From Ulva prolifera (Eukaryota > Chlorophyta > Ulvophyceae > Ulvales > Ulvaceae): DNA of 64,000 nucleotides. The notes beneath the pieces are model-generated. The model saw only the letters and a program-made list of their open reading frames with translations. It did not search any database and was not told where the DNA came from. Shown one piece after another: positions 10,500 through 22,525 of this stretch (within the stretch, counting starts at the first letter, position 1; each line of letters starts with the position of its first letter). Both the position numbers and the translations under genes were made by a program. The stretch covers positions 8,836,842 to 8,900,841 of the forward strand of contig CM041197.1 in assembly GCA_023078555.1 (NCBI GenBank), given 5' to 3'.

Positions 10500-12972
10500 A
10501 AGAAGCGATCTTGTGTCAGGCGGACTCTTGCATGGGTGGTCTTAGCAAGAAGTCCACGTCAGCACCGGAGCAGAGGCGGGGACTTGGGCAATGACTATGG
10601 CACAAGCGGTGCGCTATGGACGGCTGATTATGGCTGTAATGGTGGCCGAGGCTTGTGAGTTGGAACAACAGGCGCCTGAAAAAGACCTGTAGCGAAGCTG
10701 AGGACGTGAGGGACACTGACTCTGTGAAGTGCAGGGGCCTTCTGGACGTTGCTCGCGTGGCTTCCGGAAAAGCAAGGTGCTCTGCCCAGGCTATGTACAC
10801 TTTCACGCCCCTAGGTACAAGTTGAATTATTCTGATGGCGCTCGCTCTGCACCACCGAAGGGCTGGCCGGAGCCAACTGCATGCAGGACAGAGACATGCC
10901 AGTTCATGCGCTTCACCAGCGTTGCAGCAGCAACATGAGCTGGCGATCAAGTGCTACTGCAATATGCCGGTGCAAGTAGTGATGTTGTCGCGGTCGTACC
11001 TTGCGGAGGTCTACAGGTTGAGGTGCTGCCTGGCAATTCACGAGAGCAATGTCCGGTTCTTCGTTATCACCATCGCGGCTGCGGGCGACGTCACTATGTA
11101 CAATGTCATGAGTATGATTGAGACAAAAACGCAAAGCCTGAAGCCTGATGGCAGCCTCTGTGGCCATAGTCCTGGGAGCTGCCGGACTGCATAGTTTTCA
11201 ATGGCGGATGAAGACGCTCGGTCACTCGGAGACTGTCGCGAACACTGTGCATCTACGCGACTCCCAGCCTGTAGCACTCTGCGTCTGGGATGCCTTCACA
11301 AGCTGTCGTGTAGGCAGCTTTGCTAGAAACTTCGCAGAGGGTTGCTGTGTGGCGAAAGTGTGATGCTCTACGCAACATAATCAAGCTACGTGCAGTCGCT
11401 CGCGCCGAAAGTGGGCGTCGACTTCATGACGATCACTACAGCTATGCATCATGGATGGTACACGAGTGATGTGTCAATTCAGGGGCGCAGGTTCGGGATG
11501 TGTGCCCCAAAACAATAGTTTCACAACTAGTCCTTCCTGACCGTTCTGTTGGCAGTGATGAGCTTAGTTCTTGATGAGATGCTTCGCAGCTATAACTGGT
11601 GTAGTGCTGTGAGGCCAGACTCGGCGACGTTCACGACCACGCAACGGCACATTGCGATGCTCCATACCTGGTGTAGTGCCGCTGAGATCGCCACCACGCA
11701 ACGGTCAGGATCTCCAAGGGGCGGTGTGGTTTCACTGTATGTTGGTCGGTGTACGTGTTGATGCCTACGCAGAGAATGTATCGCCAAGCTCTCTGCTTCA
11801 CGCAAACTCAGCTGCGCGACATTCTGATACCCAAATGTCGATCTTGCTGTCACTGTACCATTCCAGGTGGAGCGTCCTCGACGCATATTCGTGTGGGCGC
11901 GTCACATGTATTTGCAATGCCTCAGAGCACAACGTAGCCGGTGACATCTCATTGGACAGCGATGTTGTCAGGACCAGACACATCCACTGGGAACAGAGTA
12001 TTATACTTGTATACACGTCAGTATATACGTCAGTATACACGTCAGTGTGCGCGTTGGTGAACTCACCGGCGCGGGGCAGAGATAGATATTTTCCTGCAAG
12101 CTGAAGGCTTCTGTATCCTGCAGCATTGGCCTAGGTAATATAATACAGCACACGACCACCAGTGAGCACAGAAATACACCTTGGCATGACATTGTCTTCG
12201 GGGGAAAGCAGCCCACCACTAGGCAGCAGCCTGCACAGTCGTGCCCCCTTGTAGTTTAATGGCAGCCAAGCAGAAACAAGCCTCCATTGCTAGACGCTGT
12301 ACTGCCCTTGGAAATTTTCAGTGATCATGAATCATGTGATCGACGTAGGGATGGCGTGGGCAATGAAAATGTCAACCTGAATCAGGACACAGCTAGCACC
12401 TGGAGGATGCACAGATGTTTCATCTGAACAAAGAGTCACGCATCGCTGCGCAAAGAGAAGCATGGTCGTTTTCACTCCAAGCAGAATGTAACCGGGAGTG
12501 GATCACATAATTGATCTCACCAAGACTGCACAAAGCCAGTAGGTCATTCACAGAAGAATGAATGATGGCTACACGAGAGTCCATACAAGTGAGGTGGTGT
12601 CCACTGTGACGCGCTGCGATGGCACGTGAAGAGTCTCTTACCGGCTTGCGAGACTCACTAACATCGTCAAATAAACATTGTTGTGTGAAATTTTGATCAC
12701 ATGGCAACTGCATGTTCCATTTTTAATCACTGCGTATCGCACATTGGTGAAAGTGTAACACGAATGTGTTGCCACTAGTGTCGCCGCCTGTAACGGATGG
12801 TATTCTGCGAATGATTGTGGTTTTCTTGTTGTTTCATGTACAACCACCCGACCAAGCTTCGCTCAGCACGCATGCTGCAGGTAGCAATTGAGATGCTATA
12901 CAATGACCGCTGCAACTGTCGCTAGACGTGTGCATCAAACATCACAGTCAACAAGGTCATGCACTACATTTG
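10500..12972. other. intergenic stretch
   Basis: About 2.5 kb of lower GC sequence with only short frames on both strands. No domain, RNA gene or element was recognised. It contains a short tandem repeat near 12009-12047 and a partial local duplication near 11590-11700 (two copies of a segment around TGGTGTAGTG and CCACGCAACGG). Confidence 0.5.
12009..12047. repeat. short tandem repeat, about 13-bp unit
   Basis: Three near-identical units of the form GTATAYACGTCA in a row. Nothing suggests a function. Confidence 0.8.
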
Positions 12973-15900
12973 TTACATCCGTATTCCATACTCATGAAGG
13001 GTCTCTCGTACTCCAGGCGAGCCATCGTTTGAGATCTGTCCGACATAGCTGATGGTCAACTCCTCACCGATATTTATGCGCCGTTTGGAATTGAGCACTG
13101 CAGCCCCATCCCGATCTTCAATGTCCTTCTGACACGAACAACTCGGGTCAGAGTCATGATTGAGGCAGCTCTGCAGCACGTAGAATGCGAAGCCCTGCAT
13201 GCGCACCACATGAAACACCTCGCCAAGCAGGCAAGCCTTGCCATCCGACGACGTCTCGTCCAGGCACCCTCAACGATGACAACGACAACCCAGCGCCCAA
13301 CAAGTAATGCACGGGCTCTGTAGACAGCATGTGATCGGGCCCGAGGGTAGTGAAGCACGCCACCGACAGCAGGGGGGGCTCCACCTCGCACGGCATGTCC
13401 ATGGAGCCCAGCAGCCCGAGCAGAGCCTTGGCCGCGCGCAGCTCCGCCGTCTTGGCTGCGTCGGTGCTGCGTGCGGCTCGCTTGAGCTCCGTGCGCAGTT
13501 CGTCCGCCATATCCTCAACGGGGCTCTCGACTGTGACCCCCAGGCAGTTGAGCTCAAACATGCCGAGCAAGTGGGAGAGCACGGCAGCCCCGAACAGCGC
13601 CTCCGCACGGGGCTCGTGCATGCAGCCCCGGTTGAGCAGCACGCAGTTTTCTACCACAACTCTGCATGCGACAGAGCCTCGGTGAGAGCCTTTTGCTGGC
13701 ATTCGCCTGATTCGCAGGTCATCGTGTGCTGCGGCGGCCATGTGGCCATGTGCGCCTCCACGGACATGGGCAATGGCTACACGTGGACACTTGGTCTGAG
13801 AAGTCGTTTGCTAGCCAGCCTTGGACCTGCCAGGACGGACACCCGCAGATGCTGCGGTGCAGCCATGCGCGCGAGTGAAGTCATGCCCGAGCCCGTCAGA
13901 GTCCAGAAAGTCCTGCTGGGCGGGTGTCGGCACGTCTGCTTCGCTCGACTCAGCTTGGACAGTGTCCTGGCTGGACGAGCTCGAGCCAGCTCGTGCGGCT
14001 GTGTGATCCTACTCAGAGCAGGCACTGCTTTGGTGGCATGCGGGCGGCTGCTGTTGGGGTGGCAGCAGGTTGCCGGCGCGCACGCACCCCAGGTGCCGCT
14101 GGTAGTCTGCCGGCGCCACCCCGGCCGGCGCCGTCGTGCACTCCGCGAGCGGCCGCTTGACAGCCGCCCTGATCGGCTGCCAGGCCACCCCCAGGCACAG
14201 CTGGAACAAGTCGTGCTCGCTCATGTGTCCTGCATGAACGACGTACCTGCACCGTTGCAACGAGAGGAGCTCCCGCTGCGTGGGCTGTTCTTGCGCGGCA
14301 CCGGGGGGATGCCAGCGCGCACGCAACGAGCCCTGGTGGTGCTGTGAGGCACATGCGATAAACTCCAGCAGCACAGGTGGACATCAAGGCTTGGACTTGC
14401 AATGTCTGGATGCAGCATGTGGCGGGGGTGTAGTGCATGTGTTTAGCGTCCATGTCACATGTTGTGGTGAACCAAGCTACGAACAGTCCACGTCCATGTC
14501 ACATGTTTTGGTGCATGTGTTGACATGGACGTGGACTGTTCGTAGCTTGGTAAACGGCCCAAAATGACCTGACGTTGTTGGCACACCACTTCCCGAGGCA
14601 GCGCCTCTGGGGGGCTGCAGCATGAGGCGCGCCGGCAGGTGCCGTGGCAGCTGGCTAAACCGCGCCACACTGAATCAAGCAACAGGCCAGCACTCACACC
14701 GCCCGCGCACAGATGGCCCGCGCTCCATACTGTCCAACAGCGCAGGACGAAAGGTGACGTGGACAACACCGGCGCTCGCCACCAGGCGGCGCGCCCTATG
14801 CACAGAACACCGTCGCAGCCGCACCGCTGTGTTGCTGATACATAGCCTGCACGCACGCCAGCAGCGCCGCCTCGTGTGCGCACACCGGCCCGCACCCCGA
14901 GCCGCCGTGGCGCAGGATCCACGCGCAGTGCTGCGCTGCGCACAGCGTGGCCGCGATGACGCGCGCCGCGAGCAGCAGCGTCACCATGTCGATCTGCGCC
15001 GCATACTCCTGCAGCTGCGCGGCGACCTCCGGCTGCGCCTGCATCGTGAGCCACGGCGGCCACGGCAGGCCGCGGCCGCGCCCCGCGTCCCCCGGCGAGA
15101 GGTGCAGCTGCGCAAACGCGTTGGGTATGCTGCTCGGCGACAGTGGCCGCGGCGGCGCCTGCTGGCTGCTGCCCTGCACGATCAGCGCGGATGACAGAAA
15201 AGGAGATGCGCCTGGGAGACGTGCCGTGACCTTGTGGGCGGCGAGGTTCAGGTCGCTGGGAGAGACGGCCGGCAGATCCGGCAGTCACAGGTGAAGGGTT
15301 GTGGAAAGAAAGGGCCCAGGCTGCCCCAAGACCGCAGCGGCGGCGACGGGCGTGTTGGACCAAGCACAGCTTTTCTCAGGCGCACAAAGTGCAGGCTATT
15401 GGCATCACACGCAGCAGAGGACCGTTGCGTGACACTATTGCGCACTGAGTGGGGAATCGCCCCTGAAGCTGTGCCTGACAGTCAGTAGTCATGTGCACGG
15501 TCAGGCAGCATGCTGTGCAACCCTGCAGGCAGCAAACGCAGACGCATGGCCCGCAAACAGGATCAGCAGCGGCCGAGACAAGGTCGGGGCGACGGGCCAA
15601 GAGCCAGCAACAGGCAAGTGAGCACGCACCGCAGGCTCCCCCACGCCCCCCGCGCCAGCCTCCAGCATCCACCCAAAGACGTCCCGGTCGTGGCCGAACT
15701 TCTGCAGCGCAGCTACGTCGAAGGGCCGCATGTACGGGCAGCCGGGCAAGCCCCGCAGGTGAACCTCCCGCGGCGCCCGGGCGGCACCGGGGCAGAGCAG
15801 GCAGTGGCCGCGCTGCCACGCCTCCGCGGTGCAGCGGCTGCAGCAGTACACCTCCGCGCAGCCGTTGGGGCAGAATACGGCGGCCGGGAGGGAGCAGATG

Positions 15901-17268
15901 TGGGCGAAGGGGAGGCGGAGGGTGCCGGAGAGGAGGTCCCGGACGCGGGCAGACACTTCGGCGTGGGCTGCGGGCGCGAGGGTCGCGTCCTCGAGCATCG
16001 CCATCAGCCGCCACGCGACTTGCAGCTCGACCGAGCCTGCACGCCATCCCCCTTGCGCGAAAGCGGAATGCTCCTGGAAAGACGGCCCATCCAGCGCCCG
16101 TGTGGCGGCTACACGGGCGGCCTGCGTGATGGGGCCCCTGGGGTGGCCTTTGATTGAGTGCGGTGTGTCCATGCCAAGGCCAGTGCCTGGCGCATATGTG
16201 GTGAGTGCATATTGCTGGCATGCCAGGTCCTGGTGGATGCAGTGTGTCGAGGTAGCGGGATGGGCAAGCTGGACAGAGACTGTGTGTGTGTGTGTGTGTG
16301 TGTGACGTCCGGCTGCAGGCGGGAGCATTGCGAAGAAAGTACAAGGGCAAAGGCCACAGCATGGCAGAGCACCAAACCAAAGATTCGATTTGAAATCATA
16401 CAAGTCGGGTTTGCAGCCAAAAGTCGACGTGATGTGTGCTTGGCAGATGCGATGAGGGGCCTTAAGCACCAGGAGACTGGCAGATCAACAGGTACACCTT
16501 TCACATTGGGAATGTGCACGAGGAAAACCCATGTCAGCAGTCCTGAGGCATGGAAGTCGCAGCGAGGCCGATGCAGAGCAGATCCTGAGCTGTGAGGTAA
16601 GCTTTGACGCCACAGAGGCGACTGAGGACTGATCAAGGCAGCAGCGTCGGCTCACGGAGCACCATGCCCATGTCAGATCTGGCAGATCACAGCGCAGGGC
16701 AGTCATGAATTTGCAGTATGCGACAGATGACCCATATGAGTGTTTGTGATTGAAAGGACATAGACAGCTGCCGAATGTGGTTCAGAAATGTGTCCTGTAT
16801 GCTGGAGTTGTTGCAGCAGATCCTGGGCGAACGTTGGCGCACCGACGAATCTAAAGCAATTTCCACATGCCAGAACATGTTTTCGCGACTCCGGGCTTTG
16901 GACTGCGACGTATGGGCTTTCACGCAGAATTTCTTCATCAGCTTCCCAAGAGCGTGTGGCGACCAGGCCCTTCCCCTTCCCACCGCCAACGTCTAAACAC
17001 ACTCTAAAGCCCTCTGCTGTATCGCTGCCAGCAACAGACTGCTGCACTGCAGCTAAAACCTGCAGCCTGCGTCATTTCACGACATCTGGAAAGTATAGGT
17101 GATGATCAAGCTGGGAGCAACGATTTCGAGCCACGTCAGCCATAGCACACAACACAATGCAGCCGAACGCATGTTCGAAAAGGCGTGAACACGTACGTTA
17201 GCATAGTATGCTTCGAGTTCAGTATCCGGCATTGGCGATAGCAGGTCCTCCGCTGACACAGCCCGCAT
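12973..17268 (-). CDS. ATXR2-like: ATXR2-like SET/MYND histone methyltransferase
   Basis: Predicted lysine methyltransferase, related to plant ATXR2 (in Arabidopsis linked to H3K36 methylation). Exons: 17268-17197, 17041-16843, 16036-15630, 15173-14825, 14229-14088, 13661-13268, 13194-12973, about 594 residues; plant ATXR2 is shorter as I recall it. All junctions keep phase. The split-SET N-part has GKGLVATRSW and CGNCFRFVG. The MYND zinc finger follows (CPNGCAEVYCCSRC ... WQRGHCLLC). Then come a helical insert, the conserved MFELNCLGVTVESPVED, and the SET core with LQSCLNHDSDPS (family: NHSC, here NHDS) and GEELTISYVG. The protein stops soon after at HEYGIRM, without the Cys-rich post-SET motif usual in this family; an extra 3-prime exon may have been missed. 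The ATG at 17268 fits the family N-terminus (LLSPMPDTELEAYY). Intron 4 holds a 31-bp inverted repeat. The name rests on recalled family sequence. Confidence 0.85.
14471..14551. repeat. perfect 31-bp inverted repeat (foldback)
   Basis: Arms 14471-14501 and 14521-14551 are exact reverse complements, with a 19-base loop. The arm begins ACCAAGCTACGAACAG. A partial direct copy of the inner arm (GTCCATGTCACATG) lies just upstream at about 14449. It sits inside intron 4 of the ATXR2-like gene. No target duplication was recognised, so it may be a small foldback element or a structured intron segment. Confidence 0.9.
16281..16304. repeat. (TG)n microsatellite
   Basis: Twelve TG units, in intron 2 of the ATXR2-like gene. 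Confidence 0.9.
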
Positions 17269-18348
17269 GTTCACGTCAGAGTGCGAAACCAGGATATAAC
17301 GGAACAACGATCAAATGGAACTGACAGGAGTTATAATCTCCCTACCACGTCGTGCACGAGCGGGTGGTGACTGCAAACAGTACCGCGACAGCACCTGCCG
17401 GGGGAGGCACAACTCGACGAGCCGTATCCACACACTCGCTTAGAGCTGACTAACGGCAGCTGTACATTCTAGAGCTCGAGTGCTGTGCGTTGTCGTTTGC
17501 CTATCTCTGACACATAGCACCGCTGCGGCTGGCTACACCAGGTGCTCGGGATCGGCTCTCGAGCAGCTACACGAGGTTACACATGCCCGCCATGGGCGGG
17601 GTGCAGATGTGAACCAACAAGCGAAACGTAATCTGCCGGTTTATGTTCACCAGAAACACACAGTCGGCAGGATTGGCAAGAAGCCATGGACCCATGTTCA
17701 AAGCATGCGTCACAGGTCGATGCCCTCATAGCCACAACTCCTGCAGCGGACCTGCATCTGCATGGTCAAAACCATGGGTGCGGTTCCGTGTGCACCACTC
17801 CGGCTGGTGCTCCTGATCAACCTTAAGGAGAATAATGAAAAATGGACGATGTGCCATGTTTCCCTTCAAAAGCCATTCTGCATGTGCTTGTGCAGCTTCT
17901 GATGCAATCATGTGGCAGCAGCCACGCCTATGCATGACGAATGCTTCGAACAGGCAAAAATGTTGTCACACCAACTTTTGGAATCTAGGAAATAAGCAGC
18001 AGCTGGAGCAGCATGGTGAGTGTCTGCCACACGTTCAACTATATACTCTCGGCAGTACTGCATCGAACAAACGGGGCAGTGTACCGGCTGCACAGCTGGA
18101 ACAAAGCTGGCACAGCGTCAGCGCTGACCAGCACCTAATATACATCAGCCACGAGCAAGTATACACCTTCCCAACCTGCAGGCATCAGCCGCAGGCGATC
18201 AGAGGCCCTGACTCCAGTAGCAGGCTGTGGAGCAACTCCAGTAGCTCATCCAGCGGCCATGACGGGCCAGGCGAAAAGTGGTGCAGCGCAGCTGAGCTCA
18301 GATGATGAACAGAAGGGTGATCACTGATCAGGTGCAGCTGTGCTGGGC
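17269..18348. other. intergenic stretch between ATXR2-like and Fax-like genes
   Basis: No convincing coding frame. It must hold the promoter of the ATXR2-like gene (to its right on the minus strand) and the 3-prime region of the Fax-like gene. No clear TATA box or polyadenylation signal was singled out. Confidence 0.5.
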
Positions 18349-21218
18349 TCACTGGCCGGCCTTCGGGGGCCAGGTGCCCTTCCAAGGGGATGGAGCATCG
18401 CTCGAGAAGAGCTGCTCCTGGAGGCGAGTGTGAAAGGCGACGAGGGCCGGCCGCGCCTTGAACTGCTCAGAGTAGGCCGGCACATGCGACATGCCCTTGA
18501 CGGCGCTCAGCGCCTGCACACACACTCCCCCTCTCAGCCCCTCATGAGCTTCTGCTCAGACTCTCTGTGGCATTGTGTTTGAGCAGCAAGGATGCCTTGG
18601 CGACCTCATGGACTGACGCTACTCCTGAAGCCCCAGTCGCGTGCCTTGCACTGTGATCGCTTTCTGCACTGCAGTCCGAGCATATCCCATCAGGATCCCA
18701 TCGTCCCCTATCCCCACTGTCAGATCGGCGAGTCCAAACGGGGACGACTGCATGCACTTCAGACTGCAGCATGGGCACATACGGTGTGGCAAGGGGCGGC
18801 GTACGCTGTCGACGAGGCTGAACAGGAAGCAGTCTGCCGGGCATGGAGTCGAGCCGGACAGGTACGCTCCCGAGGCCTCGAGCAGTGCTGAGCAGGCGTC
18901 CAGGTCCTTCGCCAGCCGCTGCTTGATCTCCTCTTGTGAGTGTCTGGCCATGCCCTGCAGTACCGCCGGCCGCTGAGGCAGGGGGGGGGGGGGCTCGGCC
19001 AGCTGAGGCCGTGCGCAAGACAACACGAGGGCAGCCCCGTGACCGCACACCGGTGTGAACAGATGGGAAGCAAGACCTTACATACCACACACCCCAGCAG
19101 CCCGCCAGGCATAGCTGTATGCTGGCCGACACGATCGCATCCCGTTGTTTCGATACAAACCAACCAGAAACCCTAAGCCTGTGCATGACGTCTTGCTTGC
19201 CGCGGCACCGGCCGCTATGCATGTGAGCTGGGCATCGCTGCACTGTGGACTGTGGACCTGCCCAGAAGTGGTCTCATGGATGATATGATGGACAAGCTGT
19301 GGCGCTGTGGCAATCAGTGATATGGCCACGGCACCACCGGATTGCCACAGCGCCCCCTCTCATGCGTGCATACATTTTTCTCTTGGTTCAGGTGCTGGGG
19401 CGGGTGCACCTGGCCGTAGAGGTCTCGGGCGACAGAGCTGCGCACGAAGCCGGCGACCGCGCCACGAATGAGAGGGGGCACGTCCTTGAAGATGCGCACG
19501 CTGTACTCGCTCCACACCTCATCCTGCAGCCACAGCATGGACATGATGGCGAAGTAGCTGTGCTCCTCGAGCATGCGCTGTGCGGCGTGCGCGATCGCCT
19601 TCCTGCACGCAGCATGCTGCCGTCACACGGCATCGCTGAAACATTGCTCGCGGCGACGTCGATGCCGTGGCGAGGTCGTTGCCGGCAGCATGCAATGCGT
19701 TCGGTCCGCGCGGCCGAGCACGCCTGGTGTCCCAAGCACAGCAGCACGATCTTGCAAACATGCAAGCGTTCCTCGCCGCGACCTCGCTGGTATGTATGTA
19801 GTTACAAAGGACAGAGGCCGGGGAGCGAGCCGTTGCCAGGAATACACACGCAAATCCACTCACGCAGTCATGGCACTAGGCCGGGTACGAGCACGTACCA
19901 CAGTCCGGCCGGTGATGCCAGCCAAAGATTGAAGCCCCGCACAGAGCACAAGAGCATTCCCCTTGCACAACGCCACACTCAACCGGCGCAGAGCATTCGT
20001 CACAAACAAAGCATGGTTCACCTTACCACGGTATGTATGTATGTATGTAGTTACAAAGGACAGAGGCCGGGAAGCGAGCCGTTGCCAGGAATACACACGC
20101 AAATCCACTCACGCAGTCATGGCACTAGGCCGGGCACGAGCACGTACCACAGCTCGGCCGTATGTATGTATGTATGCATGATTACACAGCCGTATCCATT
20201 TGGACACTGACAACTCCGAAATCCGGGACCGACAGAGGCATCCAAGCAACATGCTGCCGCTGGTGATTGGGCCATGAGCACGCGGCTGTTCACAGCGAAA
20301 AGCGCAGATACACTGGAGTCGGCGGCACAAAACATTGGCGGAAATGCTGGCTCGCTCAGACGGTTGAGAGGTACAGGGACCGCGGACACACGGTCGGTGG
20401 GGGCGACGTCTGCCTGTGGAATCAATGGCATCGGAGAGGCGCACGCTTTGTCGTCAGGCGGAGAGAGGACAGCCATCTGCTCCGGGTAGGTGCTGAAAAG
20501 GTAATCAATGATGGCGGACGAGTCTGGCACCGCGTGGCCGCCGTGCCACAGCACCGGGAACTGCATGCCACGCTCCAGTTGGGTCTTACAGCCGCATGCA
20601 GATCTGTGCAAACCCCTGATACCAGCACCTGGCCGGCACGAGTCAGGTGTCAATGCAGGTGGTACATGCTACAGGTGCCAGCCACACGCTGTATGACAGC
20701 CGATCGAACTGCACGTTGGCAACGAAGCCACAGAAGCAATGTGGAGCGGGTGGAGTCGTCACGGAGTGGTGTTTGGGCCTTGCTCATGGCGTTTGGGATG
20801 ACCAGCCGCGCTTGCAGAACACAAGGGCACCTGCCTCTTTGGCTTTGTCCTTGAAACATACGGGCACCTGGTGGTGGTATTGTCGGGATGTCAACACTGA
20901 CCCTGTGTTGTTGCTGCATAGCGGCCGCACCTTTTTCTTTGGGGCGATTCGGGGGTCTGTGACAGAGCCGTTGTAAGCCTCATACTCCAGGCCAGCCAGG
21001 CGCATGGCGACCTCGACTTTGCCGCCGAACGGGGTTCCAGAAACAAGGGCCTCGGCGATGGGGGGAAAGCTGACAAGCTGCAGCTTTGCCGATGGGTCAC
21101 CTTTCGTTGGATATATTTTCTCGCCTTCGTCCTTACCTCCGAGGCCTATCATCTGCCAGCAGCGGTTTGAAGGGGTCAGAACTCGTTGTATATGGTGCCG
21201 TCCTAGGCGTAGCGACAT
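18349..21218 (-). CDS. Fax/FAXC-like GST-fold protein
   Basis: A member of the failed-axon-connections family, GST-fold proteins whose substrate in algae is unknown. Exons: 21218-20931, 20560-20445, 19602-19410, 18954-18805, 18513-18349 (stop TGA), giving 303 residues; all junctions keep phase. An Arg-containing N-terminus (possible organelle leader) is followed by a thioredoxin-like half with PIAEALVSGTPFGGKVEVAMRLAG and then FPVLWHGGHAVPDSSAIIDYL, the strand-turn-helix expected at a glutathione site. The GST-C half has AIAHAAQRMLEEHSYF, then GMARHSQEEIKQRLAKDL, then a last helix (VPAYSEQFKARPALVAF). The family hallmarks DSS-IIDYL, RMLEEH-Y and RHS-EEI all fall on the predicted exons. Intron 2 carries two copies of a dispersed repeat; intron 3 has a 13-base C tract near its 3-prime end. 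Confidence 0.85.
19789..19911 (+). repeat. dispersed 120-bp repeat, copy A
   Basis: A unit beginning with TATG tandem bases, then GTTACAAAGGACAGAGGCCG, and ending near CCGGCCG. It lies in intron 2 of the Fax-like gene. Closely matching copies lie at 20033 and 45150, with a partial one at 37300. Confidence 0.85.
20033..20192 (+). repeat. dispersed 120-bp repeat, copy B
   Basis: Nearly identical to copy A over about 110 bp, flanked on both sides by TATG tandem runs. It shares a further 3-prime tail (GCATGATTACACAGCCG) with the copy at 45150. Same intron and orientation as copy A. Confidence 0.85.
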
Positions 21219-22525
21219 GTGTGCTGCAATACGCTGGGCCCAGCATGGAGCACACGCAGCACGGACTCAATATTCAATGTCGAACTCGCGCCCCGGAGTT
21301 GCGGCAGAGATCTAGGATTGGTCATCAGAAATGATTATAGTAGACATAAACGTACATGAATTCCGGAAAGCAGACGCATGCCGCAGACTTGAGTGTGACA
21401 TTGACGAGAGCGTGTAGGCAAACTCAGATGCTAGCATGTGCGTGGCCTCACCTTCAAGAGAAACGCCATGTTGTTTTGCAGCCCTTTCAGTGCGGTTGAT
21501 TGTTGTTTGAGAAGTTCTTGAGCTTTTGCATGTCACGGCAGAATCCATACGTGTCTCGGGAACGAACGGCGCAGTCTGACCCCATTTGACGGCGTCCAGC
21601 CATCAACAGAGGCTTCTACTGAGGGAAGCATCTTGTAGGACTGGTTGTGTTCAGGAACGAAGTCGCTGAGCACTGTCAGCGATCGCGTGAAGGCATGCAT
21701 GCATTCGCGTTGCATCTACGCCCGGCACACCGATAACAACGCCGGGCATCGTACCTGTGTATTCTACCTGAAATTGAGATCCTTAATGGACGCTGCCACA
21801 ATCAGTTGATGTGTGACCGTGTCAACAACCAACACTCACGGCGACGCTGATCTTGCAAGCCCTGCCACTCAACGAAATAGCTCTTTTCAAAAACTATGTC
21901 CAACAAGTCGTCGTTCAGATCGACGTGAGAACTGCAGTAGCTACAGTACACGCTATGGCGTTTATTGAATCAAGCAGAAGTGTTGCAAGGCATTTCTTCG
22001 TGTATTGCTGTGTTCAACGCATCGCGATCAAGCTGGATAAGCAGATCGAATGATAGCACGCCGTGTGGACATACATGACAGACAACACGCAGTGAAAACG
22101 TTCACGTCCGTCCCTGATCGTTGCTGCCACAAAATTACTTGTGTCAATCTGCATCGGCTTGCACCAATTCCAACAGATGGCATAGCATACCCTGTGATGT
22201 TCAATATCCTGGTTACTGGACACATTCAAAACTTGTACTGCTAATCTGGACGGCGTCAGCAAACTCGCACGACTTCAGCATACAGAGAAGAAGGAAACTG
22301 AAGCAACCTGTGTTTCCTCGCGTGTACTGGGTCAATGCACCATACCCGTAAGGCGAAGATCATTGCTGTCTGCTGGTCCAAAAGCAGGTGAGACAAACAA
22401 TATTCAACTTTTGGTTGACACAACTTCCAAGTCACGGCGTTTGTTATCCAGGATTACACATCATGGGTATGCTGACCTGGCCTTTGAGCACAACATCAGT
22501 GGTGCACCTTTGCCATCACCACAAC
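21219..22525. other. intergenic stretch
   Basis: About 1.3 kb between the start of the Fax-like gene and the 3-prime end of the kinase gene. Short frames only; no gene, RNA or element recognised. Confidence 0.5.

Noticed and set aside
10835-11194. 119-codon plus frame between genes
   Set aside because: No domain, no splice context and ordinary composition; length alone is not enough.
13268-13741. A separate gene at 13154-13741
   Set aside because: Its sequence aligns to the middle of ATXR2-like proteins and splices in phase to the SET exon at 13194, so it is an exon of that gene.
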